Of a stretch of DNA of 64,000 bases, positions 9,101 through 17,953 are shown piece after piece. Both the position numbers and the translations under genes were made by a program. This DNA comes from Profundibacter sp033851955 (GTDB lineage Bacteria > Pseudomonadota > Alphaproteobacteria > Rhodobacterales > Rhodobacteraceae). The notes beneath the pieces were generated by a model. That model saw only the letters and a list, made by a program, of their open reading frames with translations, had not been told where the DNA came from and searched no databases. The first letter of the stretch is position 1, and each line of letters opens with the position of its first letter. The stretch spans positions 310,001-374,000 of the forward strand of contig JAWSVK010000009.1 of NCBI GenBank assembly GCA_033851955.1, written 5' to 3'.

Positions 9101-9874
9101 TTGAGATTACCATTGTTAGTTTTGAAAAGCATACAAAATTTGAAAGCGCGGTCAGTTTTGGCTGTGGTGATGCTTGTCTTTTTGCAGGCCTGCACCGCAC
9201 CCGCACCCAAGGCCATTAATGACCCGCATGAGGCCAGCAACCGCCGCACCCATGAGGCCAATCGCAAGGTTGATACCGCTCTGATCCGCCCTGCCGCAGG
9301 GGCTTATGGCTCGGTTCTGCCAGCGCCTGTGCGCCAAGGGGTTGGCAATTTTGCTTCGAACCTGAACCTGCCCGGCGTCATTGTGAACAACCTGTTGCAA
9401 TTGAACATTGACGGCGCTGTCAAAAACTCTTGGCGTTTTGTGATCAACACCACCATCGGCCTTGGCGGGGTTTTCGATCCATCGTCGTCCATTGAGCTGT
9501 ATGAAGACAGCAGTGACTTTGGCGAAACCCTGCATGTTTGGGGTGTCGGCGAGGGCGAATATGTCGAATTGCCATTTATTGGCCCTTCAACCCAGCGCGA
9601 CACCGTGGGCATGGTTGTTGACGTGTTCACCAACCCGTTGACCTTTGGTGCGCCTTCGCCAGAAAAATTTATGGGTCCTGTTGCCAAAGGCCTATCAAAA
9701 CTTGGTGATCGCTACACATATTCCAGCACGGTTGATGCAATCTTGTATGATAGTGCCGACAGCTACGCCCAAGCCCGCCTGCTGTATCTACAAAGCCGCC
9801 GGTTCCAACTGGGGCAAGAACAGACAAACGAAGACCAAGGAGACGATGGTTATGACGATTATTACGCAGATTAA
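9101..9874 (+). CDS. mlaA: MlaA family outer-membrane lipoprotein (VacJ)
   Basis: The outer-membrane component of the Mla pathway, which returns mislocalised phospholipids from the outer leaflet. The 257-residue precursor has a hydrophobic signal and a lipobox with Cys31 (LVFLQAC). The MlaA body follows: DPHEASNRRTHEANRKVD, the NLNLPGVIVNNLL segment and GVGEGEYVELPFIGPST. The start is uncertain: TTG at 9101 is given, and TTGs at 9113 and 9122 are possible; no ATG is usable. It overlaps mlaC by about 23 bases, as expected for a functional pair. Confidence 0.88.
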   Translation: MRLPLLVLKSIQNLKARSVLAVVMLVFLQACTAPAPKAINDPHEASNRRTHEANRKVDTALIRPAAGAYGSVLPAPVRQGVGNFASNLNLPGVIVNNLLQLNIDGAVKNSWRFVINTTIGLGGVFDPSSSIELYEDSSDFGETLHVWGVGEGEYVELPFIGPSTQRDTVGMVVDVFTNPLTFGAPSPEKFMGPVAKGLSKLGDRYTYSSTVDAILYDSADSYAQARLLYLQSRRFQLGQEQTNEDQGDDGYDDYYAD

Positions 9875-10469
9875 ACTGAGCCGCCGCAATGTCCTGCTTG
9901 GCGGTGGTGCGACTTTAGCAATTTCCCCATTCGCATCTCCGGCCTTGGCACTAAGCACTGATCAGGGCTCAAGCCACGTTGATAAGGTTGTGGCCGCGAT
10001 CAACAAAGTGATTGCATCAGGGAAACCTGAGGCGCGTATGATCAAAGACTTTGAGAAGATTTTTCTCAAATATTCCGACGTCAATTATTTGGCCAGTTAT
10101 GCGTTGGGTGTCGAAGGACGTCGCGCCACAGCGAGCCAAAAACGCGCCTTTGCCAAGAATTTCCAAGGTTACATTGCCCGCAAATACGGCAAGCAATTCC
10201 GCGCCTTCATTGGCGGCAAACTTTTGGTGAAAAGCAGCAAGACGGTGAAAAACCATGTCGAAGTGAAAACCATTGCGCATCTAAAGGGCCAAGCGCCGTT
10301 TGATGTGACGTTCTTTGTGTCGGATAAAACCGGCAAGGTTTTGTTTTACAACATGTTCATTGAGGGCATCAGCCTGCTGTTGACCGAACGCACCGAAATC
10401 GGCTCGATGCTGGATCGGCGCAAAGGCAATTTGGATGCCTTGATCAAGGATATGAAAGCTGCGGGCTAA
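9852..10469 (+). CDS. mlaC: MlaC-like phospholipid-binding periplasmic protein
   Basis: A periplasmic shuttle (Ttg2D/MlaC family) that carries phospholipid between MlaA and the inner-membrane MlaFEDB complex. The product is 205 residues from the ATG at 9852. That ATG is preferred over 9846 because AGGAG ends nine bases upstream of 9852 but only three bases before 9846. The N-terminus SRRNVLLGGGATLAIS looks like a twin-arginine signal, ending near ALA. The MlaC body contains LKYSDVNYLASYALG and ARKYGKQF. Overlap with mlaA implies coupled translation; the MlaFED genes are not in the window. Confidence 0.87.
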   Translation: MTIITQIKLSRRNVLLGGGATLAISPFASPALALSTDQGSSHVDKVVAAINKVIASGKPEARMIKDFEKIFLKYSDVNYLASYALGVEGRRATASQKRAFAKNFQGYIARKYGKQFRAFIGGKLLVKSSKTVKNHVEVKTIAHLKGQAPFDVTFFVSDKTGKVLFYNMFIEGISLLLTERTEIGSMLDRRKGNLDALIKDMKAAG

Positions 10470-10478
10470 AGCCTGCGT

Positions 10479-12422
10479 TTATCCCCCTTGCCGTAACTCT
10501 GACGACAGGGACAGTGGCGGGGTTTTGCCCGACAGACGTGCGCGGTATACTGGTAGAGATTCAGCGACCCGCATCACATAGTTTCGGGTTTCACGAAACG
10601 GGATATGTTCTATCCAATCCACCACATCCACACCGGCAGACCGTGGATCACCAAAGGCTGTGATCCAGGAGCGCGCTCGACTGGGGCCAGCATTATAGCC
10701 CACCGAAATCAGGATGGGGGACGCGCCAAAAGCGTCTTGTAAGCGCGCCAGATAGGTGCTGCCAAGACGGGCGTTGTAGCGCCAATCCGTCAACAACCGC
10801 TCGACCTTGAACTCGACCTCCAATTCCTCAGCGACAGACTGCGCAGTGCGGGGCATCAATTGCATCAACCCTTTGGCCCCAACACCGCTTTCCACGCCGG
10901 GATTAAACTCGCTTTCGCGCCGCGCAATCGCCAAGGCCAGCTCGGTGTTCACGGGCAATTCTTCCCGCGCCAAATCATGCAGCGGGTAATAGGCGCGGGG
11001 CAAAACCAAGCCGCGCCGCGCCGCTTGCTTGGCGATCATCAACGCAATATGCGGCTCATTCAAGGACAGGGTTAAATCCGTCAATTGGCCCAATTCGGTA
11101 CGGTTTAGCCCCTCAGCGAGCTTTAGAAAGAACCGCTTGGAAAGTGCTTTTTGGTCAGCGTTCAGCAACAGCAACGCCGCTTCTAGAACCTTTGACGACA
11201 TAAACATCGCCGCTTTCCAATCTGGAAACGCCTCGGACCCTGTCAGGGCCGCGTCCATGCTAAAGCCAGCCTTTTCAGCGGCCAACAGACCGTAAAAACT
11301 GGTCTGGTATTCAGCCCCAAACGCATAGGACGCCTGCGCAGATCCCGTGTCGCCCATGGCCTCATAGGCGCGGCCTTCCCAATATCCGGCACGCCCTAGG
11401 CTGATCGGGCTTTTAACCGCCACCCGAAAGCTCTGAAAATGGGCCAGCGCAATTTTGGGCGCATTCAAATAGCGCAACGCCAGATAGCCTGACAACCATT
11501 CAAGGTCGGCAAAATTCGAGCCCTCGGAAAGATGGTGCGAGGCGGCAACGCGGTAGGCCGTGACCCCATCGCCTTCGCGCATCAATTGACGCGCCAGCTG
11601 TCGCCTCCGGTTGGCCCAATGCTCCGGCTCACCCAATGTTTGTGCCGATCCGCTGCGCTCCAGCAACAACTCAATCGCCCCCGCCGCATGCCCTTTTTTC
11701 GCCCGCCACAAGAACCGCTCATAGGCCAGCCCAGGGTCGGCTTGCAGCGCCTTTGGCACGGCTTTGATCAAGGTGTCGACATTGCCAGCCTTGCGCCGCA
11801 GCGCGATCCGAGCCTCGGACAGGGCCTGCCAGTCTTCACTGACCAGTGGATACATCCGGCGCGCATCACCAAACCGCCCCCGCCACAACAGCATGTCCAG
11901 CCGTGCCAAATGATGCGGTGCCAACAAGTCTTTGTAGCCAGCCAAAAACGCGTTGTGTTCTAACTTGGTCAGCGCGAATGTACGCCACGACAACACGATA
12001 GCCGCCGCCGCGTCACCAGCACTATCGCCAGCGGCGTAGGCACGAGCCAGTTGCAAAACACCATGCCCGCTGTCGGGAAATTGACCTTCGAAATAGGCAA
12101 TGACCTTGTCAGGTGCGGTCGCAGCCGAAATCGCAGCTTCACCCTTTCGGCTGACCTGCGCCAACCCCGGCCAATCTGCGTGATCCGCGATAAACGCAAG
12201 ATAATCATCAAGCGTGCCACCGCCAGCGCTGAGCCGAACCCATTCGACGATGTCTTGACCCGTTTGCCCTGTCGGCGCGGCGTGCTGCCGTGCTTTGGGC
12301 CAATCGGCCTCGGATATGGACACAAATGCAGCCTCCAAACCCACCGCCGCAGGCCGTTCTTGCGCCACTAAAGGTGCCGCAAACATCATAGTGGCGGCGA
12401 GAATAAGGAGAGCAAAGCGCAT
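10479..12422 (-). CDS. Soluble lytic murein transglycosylase (Slt70-like)
   Basis: Cleaves the MurNAc-GlcNAc bond of peptidoglycan with formation of 1,6-anhydro-MurNAc. The 647-residue precursor has a Sec signal (residues 1-20, ending LVAQ). A long helical superhelix of TPR-like repeats follows, then a C-terminal GH23 domain. There ARRESEFNP holds the catalytic glutamate (about residue 502), followed by GAKGLMQLMPRTA and the YNAG motif near 570. It stands alone and converges with mlaC 9 bp away. Confidence 0.93.
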   Translation of the reverse strand: MRFALLILAATMMFAAPLVAQERPAAVGLEAAFVSISEADWPKARQHAAPTGQTGQDIVEWVRLSAGGGTLDDYLAFIADHADWPGLAQVSRKGEAAISAATAPDKVIAYFEGQFPDSGHGVLQLARAYAAGDSAGDAAAAIVLSWRTFALTKLEHNAFLAGYKDLLAPHHLARLDMLLWRGRFGDARRMYPLVSEDWQALSEARIALRRKAGNVDTLIKAVPKALQADPGLAYERFLWRAKKGHAAGAIELLLERSGSAQTLGEPEHWANRRRQLARQLMREGDGVTAYRVAASHHLSEGSNFADLEWLSGYLALRYLNAPKIALAHFQSFRVAVKSPISLGRAGYWEGRAYEAMGDTGSAQASYAFGAEYQTSFYGLLAAEKAGFSMDAALTGSEAFPDWKAAMFMSSKVLEAALLLLNADQKALSKRFFLKLAEGLNRTELGQLTDLTLSLNEPHIALMIAKQAARRGLVLPRAYYPLHDLAREELPVNTELALAIARRESEFNPGVESGVGAKGLMQLMPRTAQSVAEELEVEFKVERLLTDWRYNARLGSTYLARLQDAFGASPILISVGYNAGPSRARSWITAFGDPRSAGVDVVDWIEHIPFRETRNYVMRVAESLPVYRARLSGKTPPLSLSSELRQGG

Positions 12423-12602
12423 AATAGGCAGAAATCCTTTGAATTTGGGGCAATGTTACCACAAAGTTTAATCAGTTGGGCGCTGTCAACAACACACAAT
12501 CTTGGCAATCCCTCAAACAGCGGCTAGTTTCCGCCGCTCAAGCCTCGGGTGACTCGTTTATCACAGGTCATCCTAAATCAAATAAACTTAAGGAGTCGTA
12601 TC

Positions 12603-13478
12603 ATGTTCAAAGGGTCTTTCCCCGCACTGGTTACGCCGTTCAAAAACGGCAAACTGGACATTGATGCGCTCAAACATTTGGTTGAATGGCACATTGAACA
12701 AGGCAGCAACGGATTGGTGCCGATGGGCACAACCGGCGAAAGCCCCACCGTGTCCCACGCTGAGCACGAACAGGTCATTGAGATCGTCGTCAAAGCTGCG
12801 GCGGGCCGGGTGCCGGTGATCGCCGGTGCCGGCTCTAACAACACCACTGAGGCCGAGCGCTACATGGCGTTCGCCCAAAAGATCGGTGCCGATGCCGCGC
12901 TGGTGGTGACGCCCTATTATAACCGCCCGACGCAGGCTGGTATGATCGCGCATTTCACCGCCCTGCATGACAAGCACGATCTGCCAATTTTCATCTACAA
13001 TATTCCGGCCCGCTCCGCCGTGGATATGACGACTGAAACCATGGCAGAACTGGCCAAACTACCGCGCATCGTCGGGGTCAAAGACGCCACCGCCGATATG
13101 GTGCGGGTGTCCGAACAACGCGAATTCTGTGGGCCGGATTTCATCCAGTTCTCAGCCGAAGACGCCTCTGCGCTGGGCTTTAACGCTCACGGCGGCATTG
13201 GCTGCATTTCGGTGACGGCCAATGTTGCACCGCGCCTGTGCAGCGAATTTCAGGCGGCTATGCTTGCCGGTGATTACGCCACGGCGCTGCAATATCAGGA
13301 CCGCTTGATGCCGCTGCACCAAGCGATCTTTACAGAACCGGGCCTGGTCGGGGTGAAATATGCGCTTTCAAAATTGGGCCTGTGCTCAGAAGAAGTACGC
13401 TTGCCGCTGGTGCCGCTGACCGAGGCGACCAAAGCCAAGGTCGACGCTGCCATGATCCGCGCCGGATTGTTGGACTAA
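12603..13478 (+). CDS. dapA: 4-hydroxy-tetrahydrodipicolinate synthase
   Basis: Condenses pyruvate with aspartate semialdehyde, the first committed step of the lysine/diaminopimelate pathway. The 291-residue protein is full length. It has GTTGESPT near residue 45, the TPYYNRPTQ tyrosine that relays protons, and the Schiff-base lysine K160 in VGVKDAT. The ATG at 12603 has AAGGAG eight bases upstream, which rules out the longer open frame from 12549. The lysine-pathway gene dapF is also in this window (49856) but is not linked to it. Confidence 0.96.
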   Translation: MFKGSFPALVTPFKNGKLDIDALKHLVEWHIEQGSNGLVPMGTTGESPTVSHAEHEQVIEIVVKAAAGRVPVIAGAGSNNTTEAERYMAFAQKIGADAALVVTPYYNRPTQAGMIAHFTALHDKHDLPIFIYNIPARSAVDMTTETMAELAKLPRIVGVKDATADMVRVSEQREFCGPDFIQFSAEDASALGFNAHGGIGCISVTANVAPRLCSEFQAAMLAGDYATALQYQDRLMPLHQAIFTEPGLVGVKYALSKLGLCSEEVRLPLVPLTEATKAKVDAAMIRAGLLD

Positions 13479-13482
13479 ACAG

Positions 13483-13992
13483 TTGGGAAATACCGCTCGC
13501 ATCCACCTCATCTGCGGGGCCACGGGTGCGGGCAAAACAACCTACAGCGTGGGTTTGGCGACGGACATCCGCGGGGTTCGGTTTTCCATTGATGAATGGA
13601 TGCAGCAACTGCACAATGACGACAGACCTGATGAGCTGCGGTTTGAGTGGTTCTTTGAACGCGTGCAGCGCAACTGCGCTCAGATGCGATCAATGGCTGA
13701 ACAGCTATGTGAAATCGACGTGCCCGCGGTGTTTGACTGCGGGTTTACCAATGCGACTGAGCGCGCGACCTTTGCCGATTGGGCCGAGGAAATGGGATAT
13801 TCCGTGCAACTGCATTTCGTCGACGTGCCCTCTGACATTCGCTGGACCCGCGTGCAACAACGCAACCGTGAGCAGGCTGAAACCTTTCAATTCGAAGTCA
13901 CCCGCGAGATGTTCGATTTTATCGAGAGCATTTGGGAGCCGCCAACAGACGCCGAAATGCGCCGCATGTCGGGCGCTGTCATCAACACCTAA
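13483..13992 (+). CDS. P-loop kinase-like ATPase (AAA_33/zeta-like)
   Basis: A 169-residue single-domain P-loop protein that probably phosphorylates a small molecule. Walker A is GATGAGKTT at residues 11-19, and a Walker-B-like region is VFDCGFTNATERA near 85. The C-terminal lid is rich in arginine (RWTRVQQRNREQ). It resembles zeta-toxin/chloramphenicol-phosphotransferase-like kinases in layout only, and no antitoxin partner is present. The start is a TTG four bases after the dapA stop; no clear ribosome site is visible, so translation may depend on dapA. Confidence 0.65.
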   Translation: MGNTARIHLICGATGAGKTTYSVGLATDIRGVRFSIDEWMQQLHNDDRPDELRFEWFFERVQRNCAQMRSMAEQLCEIDVPAVFDCGFTNATERATFADWAEEMGYSVQLHFVDVPSDIRWTRVQQRNREQAETFQFEVTREMFDFIESIWEPPTDAEMRRMSGAVINT

Positions 13993-13995
13993 GGG

Positions 13996-15030
13996 TTACT
14001 TGATCGCCTGTCCCCAAGTGTCATTCACACGGTAACCTTCGGGCCATGGATCATCTGGGTCCAGCATGTGTTGGTGGGTGCCAGTGATCCAGCCACGCCC
14101 CGATATTTCGGGGATGATCGCGGGCTGACCGCCAACCTTGCACGTTTTGGCAATCCGCCCCGTAAATTGTGATTCGATGATCGAGGTCGCGGTCAGGACC
14201 TGACCAACCTCCATTTCTCCACGCGCCGCCATCACGGCCATGCGGGCAGATAGGGCGGTTCCAGTTGGCGAGCGATCAATCTTGCCCGGCTGGATTGTCA
14301 CAGCGGATCGTGCCGTGAAACCATCTGCGTCCTTGCCAAGCGGCCCCGCGAACAGGCAAAACGAGATGTGTTTCCAGTCAGGGTTGTCGGGGTGGTGAAA
14401 ACCAAGCTGTTGATTGGCCGCCTCAATAATCCGAACCCCCGTGCTGGCCATTTCAGCTGCCTCATCCGGCACGATCTGAAACCCAAGCGCGGTGGCGTCC
14501 ACAATCACAAAACTGTCGCCTCCAAAGGCCGTGTCGACCGTCAGGCTGCCCAACCCGTCGACCAGTAACGACACGTCTAATTGTGCCGCAAATGACGGCA
14601 CATTTTGCACCGTGATCCGCTTGGCCTTGCCATCTTTGCAATCAGCGCGAACACGCACCAACCCGCCCGGCGCTTCCAGCACCATATGGGTCACAGGCTC
14701 GACCATTTCTATGATGCCGCTGTCCAGCAACACCGTTGCCACACAGATCGAGTTAGAGCCGGACATCGGCGGCGTGTCCTCTGGCTCCATGATGATGAAC
14801 GCTGCATCCGCCTCTGGATGTTTGGGCGGCACCAATAGGTTCACATGGCGAAACACCCCGCCGCGCGGCTCGTTCAATACGAAATTGCGCAGACGTTGAT
14901 CGGCGGCGATATAACGGCTCTGCGCCCATATCGTGTCGCCAGGTGGGGGCTTCACACCGCCCGTAATCACATCACCAACCTCGCCCTCGGCATGGCAGGA
15001 AACCACATGAATAACCTTGTTGCTGCGCAT
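13996..15030 (-). CDS. Proline racemase family protein (hydroxyproline epimerase/dehydratase-like)
   Basis: A 344-residue member of the proline racemase / 4-hydroxyproline 2-epimerase / trans-3-hydroxyproline dehydratase family. The first catalytic cysteine position is serine here (Ser90 in PPMSGSNS) and the second is threonine (Thr256 in DRSPTGT). True racemases and epimerases use cysteine at both, and known dehydratases have threonine at the second. A dehydratase-like or novel reaction therefore fits better than racemisation, but this is inference. It is the last gene of a minus-strand cluster after the enolase-superfamily gene (10-bp gap) and the MttB-like gene. Confidence 0.82.
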   Translation of the reverse strand: MRSNKVIHVVSCHAEGEVGDVITGGVKPPPGDTIWAQSRYIAADQRLRNFVLNEPRGGVFRHVNLLVPPKHPEADAAFIIMEPEDTPPMSGSNSICVATVLLDSGIIEMVEPVTHMVLEAPGGLVRVRADCKDGKAKRITVQNVPSFAAQLDVSLLVDGLGSLTVDTAFGGDSFVIVDATALGFQIVPDEAAEMASTGVRIIEAANQQLGFHHPDNPDWKHISFCLFAGPLGKDADGFTARSAVTIQPGKIDRSPTGTALSARMAVMAARGEMEVGQVLTATSIIESQFTGRIAKTCKVGGQPAIIPEISGRGWITGTHQHMLDPDDPWPEGYRVNDTWGQAIK

Positions 15031-15040
15031 TTATGTGTCC

Positions 15041-16225
15041 CTAATTCAATGGTAAACGCCGAAAGCGACCCGGATTGGCGGGGTCTTCAAAGTGGTGGAT
15101 CGGGCCGTTGTCTTCAAAATGCTTGGCCCAACGTGCCATCGCGGCGGGGTCCAATTCCACCCCCAACCCGACACCTTCGGGCACCGACACACAATCATTG
15201 GCCTGACGGAACGGGCCGTCTTTGATCACATCGCCGATTTGCCAGCGAAACAGCGATTGTGACGCTTCGGTGATATGCGGGGTCGCGGCGCTGACGTGCA
15301 GATAAGCCGCTGTCATGATGCCCAGATCGTTGGAATAACACCAAAACCCTTTGCCCATTTCCTCGCAGGCGGCGATGAATTTCAGGGTTTTGGACAGCCC
15401 GCCGAGGGCCGCGAAATTGCAAACGAAATAGTCCGGCGCCCCCAGTGCCACAGCGCGTTTCAGATCGGGCACATGGGTGGAAAACGGAATGATCGAATGT
15501 TGACGCAGGGCGGCCATTTCTTCAAATGTTGCGACCGGATCTTCGTAGTTGCGGATGTTGAACGGCTCCAATTCGCGCAGCAGCCAACGGGCGGTTGTCA
15601 GGGAATACTGCATGTTGGAATCCAGCTTGATTTGTGCGGCCTCGCCCAAGGCTTCGCGCAACATCTGCACGGTTTTGATTTCAAGCTGCGGATCGCCCAA
15701 AATCAGTTTGCCCTCAAAAATTGTCGAGCCATGCTCTGCCTGCATCTTTAGGCAATATTCAACGATGGCCTCTGGTGACATTTCGCCACCAGCCCCGCCA
15801 TTTTTGGGCCGGAACGAGAAGTATTCGGAAAACTTGATATCCTTGCGCACAGCCCCGCCCAGCAATTGGTAAAGTGGCATGTCAAAAGCCTTGGCGCGGA
15901 TGTCCCACAGCGCGATCTCCACCGCGCCATAGGCCACGCTGGCGGCGTTTTCACCCGTGTTTGCGGTGATCTGATAAGGCGGCACACAGCGGCTTTCGCA
16001 GTCTGCCAAATCTAGAGGGTCCGCCCCGATCAGAGCCGGGGCAATGTCGGATTTGATCACCTCGCCAAAATGCCACCACGGCGCTTCGCCTAAACCAACC
16101 AACCCCGCGTCAGTTTCGACCTCGATGATCGATTTGGACGCCCCCGCATAGAGGCCGGCTGTCCACCAAAACGGCGCGTCAAATGGCACGTTTACATGGG
16201 TGACTTTGATATTGGTTATCTTCAT
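15041..16225 (-). CDS. Enolase-superfamily protein (glucarate-dehydratase/mandelate-racemase-like)
   Basis: A 394-residue enolase-superfamily enzyme with the N-terminal capping domain and a C-terminal barrel. Metal-ligand candidates are Asp202 (KLDSN), Glu228 (NYEDP) and His251 (FSTHV). Alignment by eye to E. coli glucarate dehydratase puts Glu171-x-Lys173 where that enzyme has Lys-x-Lys. It puts Tyr297 (WCYSND) where it has the catalytic histidine. The chemistry is thus probably not sugar-acid dehydration of the usual kind. A GGAG ribosome site precedes the ATG. It is clustered with proline-racemase-family and MttB-family genes, so an amino-acid betaine or related substrate is possible. Confidence 0.8.
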   Translation of the reverse strand: MKITNIKVTHVNVPFDAPFWWTAGLYAGASKSIIEVETDAGLVGLGEAPWWHFGEVIKSDIAPALIGADPLDLADCESRCVPPYQITANTGENAASVAYGAVEIALWDIRAKAFDMPLYQLLGGAVRKDIKFSEYFSFRPKNGGAGGEMSPEAIVEYCLKMQAEHGSTIFEGKLILGDPQLEIKTVQMLREALGEAAQIKLDSNMQYSLTTARWLLRELEPFNIRNYEDPVATFEEMAALRQHSIIPFSTHVPDLKRAVALGAPDYFVCNFAALGGLSKTLKFIAACEEMGKGFWCYSNDLGIMTAAYLHVSAATPHITEASQSLFRWQIGDVIKDGPFRQANDCVSVPEGVGLGVELDPAAMARWAKHFEDNGPIHHFEDPANPGRFRRLPLN

Positions 16226-16255
16226 AACTTCACTCCGTTCTAGGGGCAGGTGGTT

Positions 16256-17815
16256 TTAGTACCAAGCATCCTCCATCGAGGATTTTTTGCGTGCCATGAA
16301 GTCCTTCAACGCGTCGTCCTTGGCCACATCCAAAGGCGGCGCTTCATAGCTGGCCAGCGATTCTTTCCAACGCGTATTGGCGCGGGTGGCCGCATCAATG
16401 CTGCCCTCTTCATCCCAAGTCTCCCACGGCTGATCATCGTTCATCGCCGTGTCCCAATAGGCGGTTTTGTAGTGGCGCATCGTGTGGTCGGTGCCGAACA
16501 AATGCTCTCCCGGGCCGTTCTGCGCCAAGGCCTCAAACCCCAACGTGTCCTCATTCACATCAACCCCCGCTGCATAGGCGTGCAATGCCCCGCAAACATC
16601 GGAATCCATCATGAATTTTTCATAGGACATCGACAGCAACCCATCCAGATAGCCCGCCGAGTGCATGTTGAAATTCACCCCGCTTTGCAGGGCCGACATC
16701 ATCGACATCATGCTTTGTTGCATGGCCTGAGCGTCCGGTAGTTTCGAGGTGGTGAAACTGCCCGCCCCGCGAAATGGCAGGTTCAAGCGGCGTGACAATT
16801 GTCCCATCACCAAGGTGCCAAGCGCGGGTTCTGGCGTGCCAAATGTCGGCGAGCCGGAGCGCATGTTCAGTGACACCAAAAACGATGCCAAAATCGTCGG
16901 CGCACCGGGGCGCACCAATTGGGTGATGGCGCAGCTGACCATGCTTTCGGCCAATGAATGCGCGGCCTGACCGGCCATCGTCAGGGGCGACACCGCCCCG
17001 CCCAGCAAGAACGGCAAGTGAATTGATCCTTGATTGGCCGCCGCATAGGCCCGAATGCCTGCGGTGGTTTCACCATCAATCACCAACGGGGACGTCGTGT
17101 TGAAATTGCCCATGACGACGCAATTCTGATCAACAAAATCTGCACCAAACAAAATGCGGCTCATCTCGATGCTGTCATCAACGCGGGACGGCGCGGTGAT
17201 AGAGCCCAAAAACGGCCGATCAGAATAGCGCATATGGGCATAGACCATATCAAGATGGCGTTTGTTGACAGGAATGTCCGTTGGTTCGCAAATGGTGCCG
17301 CCGGAATGGTGCATCCACGGCGACGACTGCGCCAACTTCACGAAATTCTCAAAATCCTCAATGGTGCCGTAACGCCGGCCTTTGTCCAAATCCATCACGA
17401 AGGGCGACCCATATGAGGGCACGAACACCGTCGCATCCCCGCCGATCTGAACGCTTTTGGCAGGGTTGCGCGCATGTTGGGTGAAAATCGCCGGCGCCGT
17501 TTTTAGAATGTCACGGATCATGCCGGGCTCGAACTTTATGTTCCAGCGGTTTTCAGGCAGATCGGTCACCGTGGCGCCCGCAGCGCGGAACAACCGTACG
17601 ACCTCCTCATCATCGCGAAACTCAATGCCGATCTCGGCCAATATCCGGTCGGTGGTCGCCTCGATCTGGATCAGGCTTTCCTCGGACAGGATGTCATAGG
17701 TCGGAATGCGCCGCGTGATGTAGGGCACATACATATGCGGGTTTTGTCCCGGTGCGCCATCGCGTGATTTACGGTTTCGGCTGCGACGCGTCGGCTTGGT
17801 AGTGGTGGATGTCAT
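16256..17815 (-). CDS. MttB-family (trimethylamine/quaternary amine) methyltransferase, non-pyrrolysine
   Basis: A 519-residue member of the trimethylamine methyltransferase superfamily (PF06253). These enzymes transfer a methyl group from a quaternary or tertiary amine to a corrinoid protein. No in-frame amber codon interrupts the gene, so it is of the pyrrolysine-free class, whose characterised members demethylate glycine betaine, proline betaine and similar compounds. The start is ATG at 17815 with AAAGGACA upstream; a TTG at 17833 is possible but has no ribosome site. No corrinoid protein or reductive activase gene lies nearby. First gene of the three-gene catabolic cluster. Confidence 0.88.
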   Translation of the reverse strand: MTSTTTKPTRRSRNRKSRDGAPGQNPHMYVPYITRRIPTYDILSEESLIQIEATTDRILAEIGIEFRDDEEVVRLFRAAGATVTDLPENRWNIKFEPGMIRDILKTAPAIFTQHARNPAKSVQIGGDATVFVPSYGSPFVMDLDKGRRYGTIEDFENFVKLAQSSPWMHHSGGTICEPTDIPVNKRHLDMVYAHMRYSDRPFLGSITAPSRVDDSIEMSRILFGADFVDQNCVVMGNFNTTSPLVIDGETTAGIRAYAAANQGSIHLPFLLGGAVSPLTMAGQAAHSLAESMVSCAITQLVRPGAPTILASFLVSLNMRSGSPTFGTPEPALGTLVMGQLSRRLNLPFRGAGSFTTSKLPDAQAMQQSMMSMMSALQSGVNFNMHSAGYLDGLLSMSYEKFMMDSDVCGALHAYAAGVDVNEDTLGFEALAQNGPGEHLFGTDHTMRHYKTAYWDTAMNDDQPWETWDEEGSIDAATRANTRWKESLASYEAPPLDVAKDDALKDFMARKKSSMEDAWY

Positions 17816-17953
17816 GCGAGTGTCCTTTGTCAAAATTTATAGAACTGTGCTATTTCGGATGTTGCAGGTGCGACGGTCTAGCTTGTTAGCGACCTGCCAA
17901 TGAATTGTTGCCCAGCCCCTAGACAGCCTGCCTGCCATCTTTTAAGCCACCTT

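Noticed and set aside
13483..13992. Zeta-type toxin of a toxin-antitoxin pair
   Set aside because: It has a P-loop kinase layout but no epsilon-like antitoxin next to it, and it sits in a core-genome position after dapA.
16256..17815. Pyrrolysine-containing MttB
   Set aside because: The frame is continuous, with no internal TAG codon, so this is a pyrrolysine-free homologue.
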